Assembly (NCBI GenBank): GCA_022885665.1 | Contig: JAGQDJ010000625.1 | Location: 62,001-126,000 of the forward strand | Length of the DNA: 64,000 nucleotides | Direction: 5' to 3' | Source: Triops longicaudatus | Lineage: Eukaryota; Arthropoda; Branchiopoda; Notostraca; Triopsidae | In this document: positions 35,620-49,421 of the stretch, piece by piece | Position numbering within the stretch: position 1 is the first letter of the stretch | Layout of the letters: the number at the start of each line of letters is the position of its first letter | Notes under the pieces: model-generated | What the model saw: only the letters and a program-made list of their open reading frames with translations | Database searches by the model: none | Told to the model about the DNA's origin: nothing | Translations under genes and position numbers: made by a program

Positions 35620-37974
35620 ATGAGTGATACGAGCTTAAATAAAACTAAGAGTGACATAGCACCCCCTACTGCTCTTCGTCAGTACTTCGGTCAATCTGAG
35701 GACGACATTTTTGACAAAATAGTCCCTCAACAAGCCAACAAAACGGAGCAACCTCCAGCATCCCAATTTACGCAATCTCTCTACAAAACTACTGGTGCCA
35801 CGCCTTCTTCTTCCAACAACTTGGAATCCTCTTTTACAGCATCAGTTTCCTTCAAAAAAGACAGTGAAGAGGCTCCCAAAATCTTCTCCTATTTTTCCAG
35901 CGCATCGGAGCCGCCCACGACAACTGCCAAAGATGTCGAAGGCAAAGTTTTCTTCGATTTGGTCTCCCAACAGCAACAAGTACCGGATATAGTTACGCAG
36001 AAATCAGCGTCCTCAAATTCTGTAGTTACCAAACCGTTTCCTGAACCTGTATCACTCCCAGGACGTGTTGCCACACCACCAACTCAGTCAGTTCGATCTG
36101 TAAGTCCGATCTTGGTTCCTCCGACATCGGCGACGAACCCTACAATTCTTCCGAATGTGCTGCCCATTCAGACGAATCAGAGTACCTTGCCTCAGCTTCC
36201 GGATCTTTCAAGTATTCCAATTCTTGACTTTAAAGGACACTTCTGGGTCCCGAAGCCCGAAAGTCAGTCTGTTTTCGAGAACCTGAAAGCGTCACCTGGT
36301 ACTTTCTTTCCTGAAAAAGAACATCTTACTATGCCAGGCCTTACTTTGATCGAAGAACTGGTATTTGGCTTCTAATTACGTTGAAAATTATGTAATCGTT
36401 GAAATTGTTTTTGGTAATTCAGGGCGATCCAGTCAAAGAACAAGTGAAGCATTTTGATGGCCCCATCGCCGCTGCTTTAAGGCAAGTTCCGTCCGCTGAC
36501 TCAGTGTCGCAAGATCTCCATGGAGTTCGATATCTAGTTCAAGTAAATTTTTAAATTCAGTAAAGTATACAACTATTTTTTTTTAGTTGTATTAATTTAT
36601 TTTTAATCTCTTTCCTAACTATTTAGGGAAACTGCTTCCGAGCTGCGATAAATTTATGTGGTCGTTTGCTCACCGAATGGGGCCAAGGTGCCAAAATGGC
36701 CTCGCACCCTAGCAAACATTCCCCTTATTCGCTTCAGCTGTGGTATACACGCTTGTCACTTCTCGTTCTGACGCAACAATACAGCGTAGCGCAAGCCGAA
36801 GCGGCCGCATTTGGCCAACTCAACACGCCGGATCTCTTTTATGAATTTTATCCTGATATTTACCCTGGTTTAACAGGGTGCATGGCTTCTTTCAGCTTTC
36901 GGCTTTTATTGGCTGAAATGCCACAGTTTAATAACAATGCCAGCCAAGCTATGGATAACCTTTCTCGAATTCTCGTAACATTACAAGAAGTAAGAAAATA
37001 TTTTTTAACATTGAAATTAACTGATAACGGGCTAAATTTCTTAAATCTTTAATGGATGTCTTGTAGTTCATTAGTAATTTGGAAAAAGGATTAGCAGAAA
37101 ATGGGCAGAATCGATCGACTTTCGATTCCCTAAAGGTATGGAAGGACCGCGAGACTAAAATTTTGTCATCAATGGTGACGATCTCAATAGCTAGCAAAGT
37201 AAGAAAATATAATATTTTTCTCGGGGGAAACTTAACTTTTTAAGTTATTTAATCTTTTAATATTTCGTTTATTGCAGGATTATATCAATGCGATAAATTT
37301 AATGAATAAAATAATCAGTAAAAGCCCTCCTTTGCCGGAATTGCACTCGACACTTGGACGATGTTACTTGCAGAATGGTGATGTCCGAATGGCACAGAAA
37401 GCGTTCTCGCAAGCGTCACTTTTACGTAGCACCTCGTCGGAAAGTAAAGTAAACGCCCACGTGGATGCGGCCTATATCGCCATTGCTCAAAACGCCTATG
37501 CGGACGCATGCAAACAGTTCGAGTCGGCTTTAAAATTAGATCCCGATAATCCTATGGTAAGACCAAACTTACGATCTTAGGTAGTTCAGGGCTTCTATTT
37601 GTTATGTAATTCACTTAAAATCTACAGTCTTTAATTTTCCTATACCATCACTGATTTATCTTTAGATTTCACGGATATTCCTCATTAATGTACGTTTTAT
37701 TTATTTATTTTATCAGTTGTTGAATAACATGGCTGTCTGTATGCTGTATACCGGAAGGATGAAGGATGCTGTAGCCCTACTGGAAGAAGCTATTGGCAGA
37801 CGGCCTGATTTGCTCTTACAAGCGAGTATTCTGCTAAATGTGTGCACTTTGTACGAACTAGAAAGTTCCCTAACGGTGCAACGGAAGCTGGGCATGCTAC
37901 GACTCGTTGCACAGTGGAAAGGGGATTCTTTCAACATTGCTTCCTTAAAATTACAGCCCCAAAATCAGTCATAA
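35620..37974 (+). CDS. TRAPPC12: TRAPPC12 (trafficking protein particle complex subunit)
   Basis: Six exons: 35620-36360, 36423-36542, 36627-36989, 37067-37198, 37278-37556, 37717-37974 (TAA), all with phase-0 introns; 630 aa. TRAPPC12 belongs to TRAPPIII, which acts in ER-to-Golgi traffic and autophagy; in human cells it also helps kinetochore assembly. The first exon is a disordered Ser/Pro/Thr-rich region. From about residue 240 the sequence matches the human protein closely: GDPVKEQVKHFDGP, GRLLTEWGQG, SLQLWYTRLSLLVL, PDLFYEFYPDIYPG. TPR-type repeats follow (LHSTLGRCYLQNGDVRMAQKA, LNNMAVCMLYTGRMKDAVALL), ending GDSFNIASLKL, like human GDSFNTQCLKL. Exon 1 uses the non-consensus donor gtattt. 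The start ATG (caataATGAG) is the first in frame. Confidence 0.95.
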
Positions 37975-39695
37975 GAGATTAAATTTATTTGAAGAAAATA
38001 TAATACATAAGACCCATAAGTTATTTGAAAAACTTGTACATTATGATCCATTTATATCCAAGTAAACCTATTGTAAATGTATGCAGTTTTACTCGGAAAA
38101 GCATTATGAAGAGTTTGTCGTGTCAGGCAGTAAAATTAAAAAGAAATCGGCAGACGACCTATCGATTAGTTATGCAAGTAGGATGGCTCAAAAGTCACTT
38201 TGTGTTCTTATGTGTAGTGCAAAGTTGTAAGAATATGGTAGGTGGCAGTAATGTCATTTCTTACGCAGCGGGAGTATTTGAAGAAACAGAAACCTTGACA
38301 GTGAGAAAAAACGAATAAAACTGCGATAAATCAGAAGAAAGGAAAAAGTCGGTGAAGAGGACAGTAAAGAAGAAGAAAGAAGCAGAAGGGACGAAAGAAT
38401 ACGAGAATGAGAAAGGATAAATGGAGAATAGACGAAGAAAAACGCTGAGAGGTAAAAGAAATATGAAAACGAGAGGACATAGAACAGGAGAATGTGAAAA
38501 CGATAACAGAAGAAGTCAGGACGGAGATAGGAGAGAATAGGAGAATAAAGAGAACAGAGGGTAAAAAGACAATAACATAATGCTACAATAAAAAAACAGG
38601 TTATTGCAATGTATTTTTTACTTCTGACTTTTTCGAAAATGTAATGAATAATTGTAAAATTAAGCCCAAATTTTTGTCACTTTTGGCGAATTCAAAAGTG
38701 CTATCTTTTTCAACGTCAGCTTGGTATTATATAGGGTGATTTCCTATAAATCTCAAACACAGAGTGAACCATTCTGAAGTTGTTTAGGCAAACTCGAGCC
38801 AGAAGACCCTGAAAACAACAAAAAGTAAACAGTACTCGAAAAGTACTTATTACCATGACATTTCTTCTTTATTAGCTAAATAATTAATAGTCCATAAAAG
38901 CAATAAATCAATTTAAACAGTAAAATTAGACTGGATTTCACCTAAAGTTAAAAGCTATAGATGTCCCGTTTCCCAGTTTTTCAAAACAACACAGTTGCAA
39001 ATTTTGAAATACTGTAACGGACTACATGTTTTTCGACAGACTCTTCAAAATTTTGTTAAAATTCTTAAAACTAGTTTATGTTTTATTAGTTTTAGTTAGT
39101 TTAGGATTGGAATACTAGGAATCGAAGAGGGGGAGTAGAAGAAAAGTACCAACAGGTTTAAATAACAACGATATACCATTTCCATAACCAAAAACAGCAC
39201 ACCGTCAAGATGGGGTTTAACGCTAAACGTGTTTACTAACATTCGACGCGTACTAACAGAAATGGAATTAAAGAACTAGATGGAAACAAAAAAAAACACG
39301 GTGAATCATTACGACGCACAAGTAACTTACAAATCACAACACGAAACGCTGGTGCAACGAGAAAAGAGCAGACAAAATGTCTCGTTGAGCTGATTTGGCT
39401 CTGTGGAAGTGCTAATTTAAGTTGCTTCTCCGGCCGCTGGCAAAATAGCCTTATCCAACTTCCCACGATATCACCGAAGAAATGCACAGAGCTTACAGGA
39501 AGCTTGCCGTGCCAAAACCACCTAATGGGAGGTGGTACGCTTCTATCCCACGAAACGGTAGCTTTTGAATTTTTGATTCGCGCGGGATTTACTCCCTAGT
39601 CACCTTGTGGCAGGCTATAGAACTTCGCGCTTGGATGGTATGTTTACGTTATTCACTTCCACGTGCTTAATCAAAAGATAAATTCTTTTAGATCC
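37975..39695. other. Intergenic, TRAPPC12 to LTO1
   Basis: No gene is seen. A strongly purine-biased stretch (A/G on the plus strand) runs from about 38328 to 38575. The LTO1-proximal part has a GC-rich patch (gattcgcgcgggattt near 39574) that could belong to its promoter. Confidence 0.6.
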
Positions 39696-40220
39696 ATGGA
39701 GCAAGAAAATTTACTGAGTACGGACGATTTGGACGGCGCCTTTGATGCTATCTTGCTTAGCGAGGAATCCGCGTGGCAACAAGGATTCCAAGAGGGCATA
39801 GAAGCTGGTAAACTTTCTGGTTTGAAAGAAGGCCACGATTTGGGACTTTCTAAAGGAGCAGAGATCGGATCCGAACTTGGTTTCTACAAAGGATTCGCTT
39901 CTGCCTATATTGCTGCACACAAATCCCAATTAGAAAGCTCTTCTAGTAAAATCTCTATTGACACTGCTGATAAGGAGCTGTCGTCTCTTGTGGAAGATGC
40001 CAACACCCTTTTACATGATATTCCAATAATTAAAGCGAAGGAGAAAGCCCTTAAACCTTTGAAGCAGTTGTTGTGCATGATTGACACCTTTCCAAGTACA
40101 AACATCAAAGACCAAGACATTCTTGAACAGCTGCAACAAATCCGAGCGAAATTTAAACTCGTCTGTGCAGTTCTGAAGATCGAAACTAGTTTTGGCGCCA
40201 AAAAAGAAGTCTCTTTTTAA
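39696..40220 (+). CDS. LTO1: LTO1 homologue (ORAOV1), ribosome/ABCE1 maturation factor
   Basis: A single coding exon of 174 aa. With YAE1, LTO1 forms the adaptor that helps load an Fe-S cluster onto the ribosome-recycling ATPase ABCE1/Rli1. The diagnostic deca-Gly-type repeat is present: QQGFQEGIEAGKLSGLKEGH, GLSKGAEIGSELGFYKGFAS, with Gly at every fourth position. The C-terminal half has IRAKFKLVCAVL, like human IRGKFKQFCSLL. I chose the ATG at 39696 (MEQENLLSTDDLDGAFDAI) because the frame upstream passes through what looks like untranslated or spliced sequence (ttcttttag just before it). Its stop codon lies only four bases before the METTL25 ATG on the same strand. Confidence 0.92.
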   Translation: MEQENLLSTDDLDGAFDAILLSEESAWQQGFQEGIEAGKLSGLKEGHDLGLSKGAEIGSELGFYKGFASAYIAAHKSQLESSSSKISIDTADKELSSLVEDANTLLHDIPIIKAKEKALKPLKQLLCMIDTFPSTNIKDQDILEQLQQIRAKFKLVCAVLKIETSFGAKKEVSF

Positions 40221-40224
40221 AACA

Positions 40225-41810
40225 ATGACGGCCTCTATCGAAAGTGCAAAAGCTGCGTTAGAGAAACTATCCTCTTACGTGAAAACTATTTCTCCCCTGG
40301 TCAACGCTCATATGGTGCATTTTTATACCCAAAATCACTATACAACCTTGGTACCGCCTCTAGTTCAAGAGTACTTTGCTAATCATGCAGAAATTCACTC
40401 CCGCATCCTGTCTAACGAACTTTTTCATCCGAACGCTCAGTTTTGCGGCGAACTAGGACAATTTACAGCCCGTGCAAAAGCACACTATTTATCTAATTTA
40501 AATGTTCTTTCGGAAATTGATGAAGTCTACAAGAGCTGTGGCATTCAAGACCCTACGAGATCGCAGTTTCAGTTTGAACATTTTATGACCCCAAAGAAAG
40601 CTCACGAAGTTTCCATTTATTGTGATGTCATCGATAATTTAGCAAATGCGGCTGAATGTGGTGTGGTAGTCGATATTGGATGCGGTAAAGGTCATCTAGG
40701 GACCATGTTGTCATTGAGCCATTCCTATCCGGTTTTAGGCCTAGAAGCTCAAGGAAGTATCGGCCACGTAGCCGAGAAACGCGACACGCTAGAGGTAGTT
40801 TCTATCGCCTGGCAGCAATTGTTCTTGTATTTTGTTTTTATTTATTTTTACGTTTTCCGTAGAAAATGTATAACGCCTTAAGAAGCAAGCAAGAAGATGA
40901 TCACAGGAAAACCAAAGTAACGTTCCAACGCGTGACGCGGTATGTTACTGAAGATCTTGAGATTGACCCTATCGTCAATGAGACCTATCCCAGACTACAC
41001 AATCGCAACGGAATCTTAATCGGTCTGCATACGTGTGGCAATTTAGCCCCCTCTTGTATGAAACTTTTCCTGAATAATCAGCGGTTAAAGGCGCTGTGTA
41101 ACGTGGCCTGTTGCTACCACTTAATTGATGAAGAATTCTGTCCGGATCCTTACGGGAAAACGGAATTCGAAACTTTCGGTTTCCCGATGAGTCAACAACT
41201 GCGCAACGAACGGTTTTCTTTGGGCCGTAATGCGCGAATGATGTGCGTCCAGCCTGTAGAACGTTTTGCAGCAGAAGAGAAGGTGAAACGAACGTAAATA
41301 ATACGTTTATCTTAAATTGTCCTACATTTGCAGGCTCAGTTTGATGTGCTTTTCTACCGTGCAGTTTTGCAGGCTTTACTAGTGCAAAAATTCGGCGTTG
41401 CAGAAATGCAAGTTCAAGTCGGAAGAATGAAAAAACCCTGTGCAAATTTTTTGGAGTACGCGCATAGAGCTCTAAAACGCCTCAACTTATCTAATCAAGT
41501 ATGAAACCTTTTGGCTAAAGGAATGTAACGGATATTAATTATTTTCTAACTGAAGGTGACAGATGAAGAAATTCTGCGCTTCGAAACAACGTACGCGACG
41601 CAACGGCAGGAACTCGAATGTTTCTTTCAGTTACGGGCCTTGTTAGCCCCAGTGGTTGAAGGCTTTATACTTCTAGATAGGCTAGTTTTTCTGTTGGAAA
41701 ATAATGTCAACGCGTTTTTAGTAAGGGTGTTCGATCCTGTTAAATCTCCGCGCTGTTTCGCACTCTTGGCCTTGAAAGATGCACATTGTCAAGCCACACC
41801 GTGTCCGTGA
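40225..41810 (+). CDS. METTL25: METTL25 family methyltransferase-like protein
   Basis: Four exons: 40225-40794, 40863-41282, 41334-41498, 41556-41810 (TGA), all phase-0 introns; 469 aa. The SAM-binding motif I is VVVDIGCGKGHLG (about residues 147-159). It is followed by LGLEAQ (acidic ribose-binding position) and, in exon 2, the family block LHTCGNLAPSCMKLF and CCYHLIDEEF. The C-terminus ends with VFDPVKSPRCFALLALK, a METTL25/METTL25B hallmark. The N-terminus VNAHMVHFYTQNHY matches the family's 'DAHVVEFF...W' start. The substrate is not established to my knowledge. The family also includes METTL25B/RRNAD1, so the exact paralogue is not settled. Convergent with METTL18, the stops being 195 bp apart. 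Confidence 0.9.
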
Positions 41811-42005
41811 TGACGAGATTATCGACATCGTCGTAATTCAGAATGATTTCCTAATACATAAGCGGCCATATTCTATCACTTCGCACTCTGAAAAGGGTCA
41901 AGCAAGTGCTGTCCATGTTTTGAAAGGAATTTGCTTTTTTGTTTAAGTGCTGCATTCACAGGATTCATACAAATTAAACGAAGCAAACAAACCAAAAGGA
42001 AAGTT

Positions 42006-43291
<1,286 letters not shown>

Positions 43292-46166
43292 GTTTTCAAT
43301 TGCACGTGTCGACTTGTTTATGGGAAATTTGTTCCTCCTTCGAGAATTAAGCTCCACCCACGAAGCTTTAGCATGGTGTGAATGTTAAGTCGTCATTGGC
43401 TAGGTTAAATGCGAGCTACAACACTTCATGTGGAAAGTGTTGTTTTAATAAATACCGTCTGAAGCGAAGATGAAAGCAAGGTGAAACAAACGAGCTACAA
43501 TCACTTGTCATACGGACTTGGTTTTACGTCAGAAGTTTCGATGACATCATGACGCGAACGACAGCCGCTTTATATGATTAAAATTTAGATTCTTATCGAA
43601 AGGACCGTTTCATTTAGTAAGCGATTGAGCTTGTATAACACAAACACCTCAAGTCCTAGTTACGGTAAAATTTCGTTAGAAAGAACACTTATAGCGAGCT
43701 TTCGACTATATTTGACAGATATTAAGGCCTCGGTAAGTACAACCTTGGAAGGCGAATAACATGCGAAATTTATCGGGTTATTGGAAAATAATACTTCAAC
43801 ATTTCTACTTAGCGTAACGATAGTAACGCTATGACCAGCACTAACCGTAACACATTCTAATGTGTTTTGTTAAAATTTTATAACAAATTTGCAGACGAAT
43901 TAAATTCAACCACATTTTCAGTAGCCCTAATGAAAAAAAAAAACATAATCGGACATTTAGTGCACTAGCTAGTATTCTCGTGCAATCTGCACCGAAAATT
44001 GAATTAATTCTTACGAGTAGTTTTCATGATATGATTACTGAAAATCTGAAAACCTTGTAGGTGCTTTGTACGAACTACTTCGATTTGATTCTGCTTTTCT
44101 ATTTCAAACTTAAAATCATTTAACTGCACTCGTTTACTACGTTTTATTTTTTATTATTTTGTAAAAAAAGTGGACAAATTTAAGTCAAGTTAACAAATTT
44201 ATTATATATTTTTCGAAATTTTTTCAAAGTTCATACCTTAGTTACTATTGAGTATTGTACACTTTATTGTCAACATAGTAAGTAGACATATTCAAGCACT
44301 TCTTTTAGAATAACCTGGAACTTTTTGTTGAGAGCCTATTTCATCACATGAAGCTAACCAGAGTGGCTTCTCTAAAGCAAAAAGATTATTTTTGATTTTA
44401 ACAACCGATGACGAAATTGTAAATCCACTGTCATATCGTTAGAAACTAAGTTACTACGAATATTCTATAGTTAGTAGGCTACCAGCCGTTGCATTCTTTT
44501 AGAGTCGTAGTTTAGATTATTTCCAATAAAACTAAATTGGAGGATCAGATTCGGATTAAATTCTTGTATTAGTTAAAACTATCTATAATACATTGAGGAA
44601 TGCAGTTGGTATCTGACTGGAAATGCCCAGCACAGTTACACAGGGATTTTAGTATTCTACAGTAGACGGTATAGGGTTTAATGACTGCAAGGTTCTTAGC
44701 TATCGTTTATCCTGGACGTGAAAATAAGATGGCAAACTGGGTATTTATATTTGACAAGTGAATGGTTAGCAGATGGCCCTTTAAAGTTGAAAATACTGTA
44801 CACATGCAATATATTCCGTCTTCTATGGTTTGGTTTTTCCTTCTGGCTTTCGCATATAAGCAAACAAACAATCCCCTACAAGCCCAAACAAGCGGGGGCT
44901 TGGGACCTCGCAGTTCCGTTCCCGAGTTTTTTGTTTTTATTTTACTTTCCAGCTCGTCTAGATAGCAATTGGTTTTAGTGGGTTTAGATCTCTGGGGGTG
45001 CTACTCTCAAAGTCGTTCATCATCGTTTCCTCTGTTGACTTTACGGGGTTGCCCCTACATTACACGTCAGAATGCCCACACCGACTTGTCGCTTGTACCC
45101 TCACCCACAGGAACAAACCTTCACTTGATGACTTTTCCAGATTCATTCTCTTTTTCAAACTTTTCGGGTCCCGTTCCATTTCCATGTGCTAGCGAGAAGA
45201 AGATCAATGCGAACAGGAAGCTGCGCTAAATTGAGCAGAAAAAGACCCAGAACGAGAGCGAAACCGAGTTGGAAGAAAACTTCGGTGAGAATGCTTTCAG
45301 AAATTTACCGGACAACGAAGACGGCATGAAATTGTCAACTGCTCAAAGCTATACTCAGCTAATTTGTACCGTCACGGAAGGAGGTACTCATAAATGACCT
45401 CAACGAGATGTTTCCTCCTTCGAAGGGAGGGGAGTTAAGTATCAAATATTGTGGTCAGAAACTTGATCCAATTTTCCTTTACCATTCCCAGCATCTTGTC
45501 CAACGTCCCCTACAATATTCCAGTATCCCCTACCCCTTTACCAAACTTCATGCAAGCTGCATAAAATTGTGACATTCCTTATGTAGAATTCTTATAGAAA
45601 ACAGTGTTTTTACTTTTTTTTTTTTTTTTTGGGGGGGGGGGGGNNNNNNNNNNNNNNNCCCCCTATGTGTTCTGTACGTAGGGGTGAAAATAGCCCTCTT
45701 CTAAATAAAATTTGACAAGTGGAGGGAAGGTTAGCTTCTTTTTACTACTTAATAGCGGCTGTCAACAGGGCAGGGCAAAATTTGAACCATCCCATATGGG
45801 GGCTTATATCGAAGTAGGTGGGAGAAAACTTGTTGCTTCCTATAAGGCAGCAAGAGCCAAAGTTTAGCTTCCCACGTGGCTAGCCCCTCTTTCCTCTCTT
45901 GCGGTTCAGGATGCGCATCTGGTACAAATTAACCCCAGTCACTTGACTATGGCAGTTCTAAACAGCTTCAGCTTCCAAGATCCGTTCTCCCAACAGTCTT
46001 CAAGAAGAATCCCATGGGATATGTTCCTTTCACACAACGTCCCGTTGTAAGAACTTTGATTTGTTTAGTGGAAATATTTGACACTTCAACAATCTACAAA
46101 CAACACATTCTCGTACGTTAGTGAAAAAGGAATTGGTTGGCTTTTGGAATTTAAAATTCTGTAGCA
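43292..46166. other. Intergenic, METTL18 to bHLH gene
   Basis: AT-rich interval of 2.9 kb without a recognisable exon, RNA gene or transposon protein. It should hold the METTL18 promoter and the bHLH upstream region. Short overlapping frames at 44718-45229 are not gene-like. The assembly gap lies inside this stretch. Confidence 0.6.
45617..45662. other. Assembly gap flanked by homopolymers
   Basis: A run of T, then 13 G (45631-45643), then 15 N (45644-45658), then C. Nothing real can be concluded about the joined sequence; the gap size is nominal. Confidence 0.98.
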
Positions 46167-46897
46167 ATGGACTGTGCGACACGCAAGCTTAATAAACGAA
46201 GTGATAGTGACGTAGGTAAGAAACGCAAGAAGCGCGAGGTGAAGAAACCAATATTGCCAGACGACATTGAAGATTTTGATGTCTTCAATGATTTCGTGAC
46301 GTCCCAAACTAGTCCCAAACAACGTTCCAATGCCAACGCCCGGGAACGCGACCGAACTCATAGGTTAGTTACTCTGACTATAATTAAATTTAAGTTCGTG
46401 GCGAAGATCTGTCCTAGCTAAATTCTTGCATGCTTCTTTAAAGTCGTTTTGTAACATGTAGTGTGAACAGTGCTTTCACTACATTGCGAACCTTGATCCC
46501 TACCGAGCCCGCGGATCGCAAACTCTCCAAAATAGAAATTCTGCGCTTGGCTTCCAGTTATATTGCGCATTTAGGAACAGTTCTTCATTCTGGTATGGTT
46601 TTACACGTAATTGCCTTTTCATATACCTCCAATAAGTATAGTGATCTTGATAGGACCCGCAGATCAACCATGTTTACGACATCGAAACAACAATGAACAG
46701 TCGCCTCGTACCGTGTGCACATTCTGCCTTGCCAGCCTGAAAAAACGAGTAATATTACTTCTCTGAACCTTTATACAACTATAATAACAACAAACTGTTT
46801 TATGTATTTCCAGCCCAAATCGCCTGACTTATTCAACGAAAGTTTTACGAACAATTTCTTCGAACCAGTGCCAGAGTATGCTATGTATTATAACTGA
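46167..46897 (+). CDS. TCF15/SCX-like: bHLH transcription factor, paraxis/scleraxis type
   Basis: Four exons: 46167-46363, 46462-46592, 46654-46748, 46814-46897 (TGA); 168 aa. The bHLH covers about residues 55-107: basic region [16 protein letters not shown], helix 1 and loop [19 protein letters not shown], helix 2 [16 protein letters not shown]. This is nearly identical to vertebrate TCF15 (paraxis) and scleraxis. The C-terminal [14 protein letters not shown] matches the CTFCLSNQRK motif that defines this subfamily, whose Drosophila member I believe is CG33557. The intron in the basic region falls inside the Ser codon after RTH. A basic nuclear-localisation-like stretch, [10 protein letters not shown], lies near residue 20. 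Family members drive mesoderm, somite and tendon programmes in vertebrates; the arthropod role is not known to me. Its stop lies 53 bp from the D2HGDH stop, so the 3' ends probably overlap. Confidence 0.92.
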
Positions 46898-46950
46898 TAT
46901 CTCTCTTGTAATTCTATACGCAAAACATAAAGGCTGTATTGTTGTACATT

Positions 46951-49175
46951 CTAATCCGGGAGTGTTTTGTAAGGATTAAGAATATGATAAGGGTCCATCA
47001 TCTGTTTCAACTGTTTCATAAGATTAATAGCCGTGGGTGATTTGGAGTAACTTATGAAATCTCTTTTCTTGAAACCCAAACCGTGTTCGGCGCTCACACT
47101 GCCTTTCAACGAAGAGGTGAATTCGTAGACAAAAGGTTCGATTCGATTTAGGACTGACTCGTCAAACTCCCGGGAAGTAATGTTTAAATGTAGATTGCCG
47201 TCTCCTAAATGGCCGTAACCGCAACAGCGAACCGCATCCGATCCAAGACGTTCACTCATTCGTGGTATCAAATCATACAACTGCGTTACGGGAAGTGAAA
47301 CATCATACTTGTACACGTAGCCGTCGTGCAGTAATGCTTCTGCTATTCTTTCCCTGAGGGCCCAAATAGCCTGAAAGTACATTGCGATACGTTAAACTCG
47401 TAACAACGAATGTCATTTGTTTCAACATTTATCTCAGCATATCTTAGCTCTGAAAATATGATATCTTAATGTACATACAGACAATGTTTAGTCCCAGAAT
47501 TTAAAACTAAACTCATTTTCAATTAATATCAGAAGACTTAAAACTTCTAGAACCAAGCTGGAACATATAAAGAAAGGCAACGAGCAATAACTCACGACTG
47601 GGCTTTCAAAATCAAAAGAATGATTTTTATGGAGCATAAACAAAGGTAAAACTTTTTATGTCGATGAAAAAAAAAATATTAATAATAAAAAATCTGCACT
47701 CTCGAGACATCTGAGCAATAAAAATGCCATTTGTCTCTGTCGACAATATTTCTGACAGACAAGTGCTTCGGAATGTTGTTACAAATGAGATAAGAGAGAC
47801 TGAGACTCAAGTCGAAAAACAAAACTTAAGTGGCACCTGAATGTGGCTAGGCTCAGTAGCTATTGTTCCGTCCTCAACGACTTTTTCGCTCATAAGTTTC
47901 TCCAACAATTCTGACATCTTTTCTTCGTCATGTTTCGTATTGCTGCCAGAGGTCTCCAGCAGAACGTAAAACGGGTACTGCGCAATCGGTGACCGCAACT
48001 TCAAGTTACCCGTTATGGCATCTAATGCTGATTCGTCTATAAACTCGCACGAGGACAAAATTTCTCCCAACATCTTCTTCGCTGCTTGGAACGTCTCCAA
48101 GCATTGTTTAAAATCTCTTAAACCTTTAAAATAGCACAAGAAGAAACTGAATAACAGCACTGCAGTAATATGAAAGACGTTCAATAAAGGGAAAAGTGAC
48201 TTGAAACTATCACAAAAAAAGGTTTCGAAACAGGTAAAAATAAATTACCCAAAAAGGCGACATGTTGCGACTTAGGGCGCGGAACGCATTGAATAGCTAC
48301 TTTCGTCACTACTCCCAAGGCTCCTTCTGAGCCAATGAAAAGCTGTTTCACATCAAATCCTGTATTATCTTTCTTCATGCAAGACAAGCTGTCCAGAACT
48401 TCGCCATTGGCCAATACCTATCATCGGAAAAATCTTAGCTCGGAAATTTCTGTAAAAAAAAAAATGTTTTTACAGTTTCAAGTCCTAGAACACTGCCATG
48501 CAAGCTACCATAACGTAACAAACGTATCCCGCCAGCATTCGTCGCCACATTGCCGCCGATGTGGCAGCTTCCTTTGGCTCCTAAATCCAAGGGCATCATA
48601 TAATCATAATCACCGACGTAGTGATCCAATGTTTCTAGGACACACCCGGATTGACAAACCATAATCCCCATCGCTTCTTCGAAGGATATAATGTTGTTCA
48701 TCAACGAAGTAGAAAGGACAATTTCATCAAATACTGGGACGCTTCCGCCCACTAAACCAGTATTTCCACCTTGTGGACAAACGGCTAGTTTTCGAGCGTT
48801 GCAATGCTTCAAAATTGCAGAAACTTCTTCGGTAGTTTTTGGTTTTAATAATAGTTTACTTGCACCTTGGAATAAGAAAAAAAAATGATAATGGGAAATT
48901 ACGAAACGTAATGAAATGACCATTCCTATGACCTCACCTTTGACCATTCCTAGCCAATCAGTATTCACTCCATCCAACTCAGTAGGATCACTAATAACGC
49001 GGTGTTTGTCTAACAAGCGCTCAAAATACTGAACATCTTGACCTTGCAGTACGGCATAATTTCCACGTTTGATATGGGGATAACGAACGGACGTTAATTC
49101 ACCTTTCGCATCCTTAAGCGAGGTGTAGTGGAAAAATCTCTTGCTAACGAATTGAAGACATATCCTACTCGCCAT
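46951..49175 (-). CDS. D2HGDH: D-2-hydroxyglutarate dehydrogenase, mitochondrial
   Basis: Five exons: 49175-48938, 48865-48474, 48417-48249, 48123-47837, 47370-46951 (TAG); 501 aa. The FAD enzyme oxidises D-2-hydroxyglutarate to 2-oxoglutarate and passes electrons to ETF in the mitochondrial matrix. A basic, Phe/Ser-rich N-terminus ([18 protein letters not shown]) looks like a mitochondrial targeting peptide. The FAD-binding PCMH domain shows NPQGGNTG-type [20 protein letters not shown] and [20 protein letters not shown]. The C-terminal domain has [13 protein letters not shown] (metal-binding His pair) and [14 protein letters not shown], with the catalytic Glu-His. It ends with the standard ILNPYKTLP. 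All expected elements are present and length is as in animals. Confidence 0.96.
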
Positions 49176-49233
49176 AATTCAATTTTCAACCTGCGTGGTA
49201 ATGAGCGTTACTGAGGGAGTCACAAGCACAAGA

Positions 49234-49421
49234 CAGTAAAATCTCTCTATAACATACATATACTATAACGAAAAATTGGCTATTATGTACAAGTCCACCT
49301 ATTCCGGCGAAACGAAAAACATATAGTTTTGTTTTTTATTCCAAAAATGGCTATTATGTACAATCGGCAATAACGGGAAAATGTTCCGTCCTCCTACGTG
49401 TACGTTAGCGAGATTTTACTG
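49234..49421. mobile_element. Short inverted-repeat (MITE-like) element
   Basis: The left end reads cagtaaaatctctctataac and the right end, inverted from 49421, reads cagtaaaatctcgctaacgt. The 188-bp span also contains two near-identical copies of ggctattatgtacaa (about 49278 and 49351). No coding capacity. The immediate flanks do not show a clear TA duplication. It lies just upstream of D2HGDH. Confidence 0.65.
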
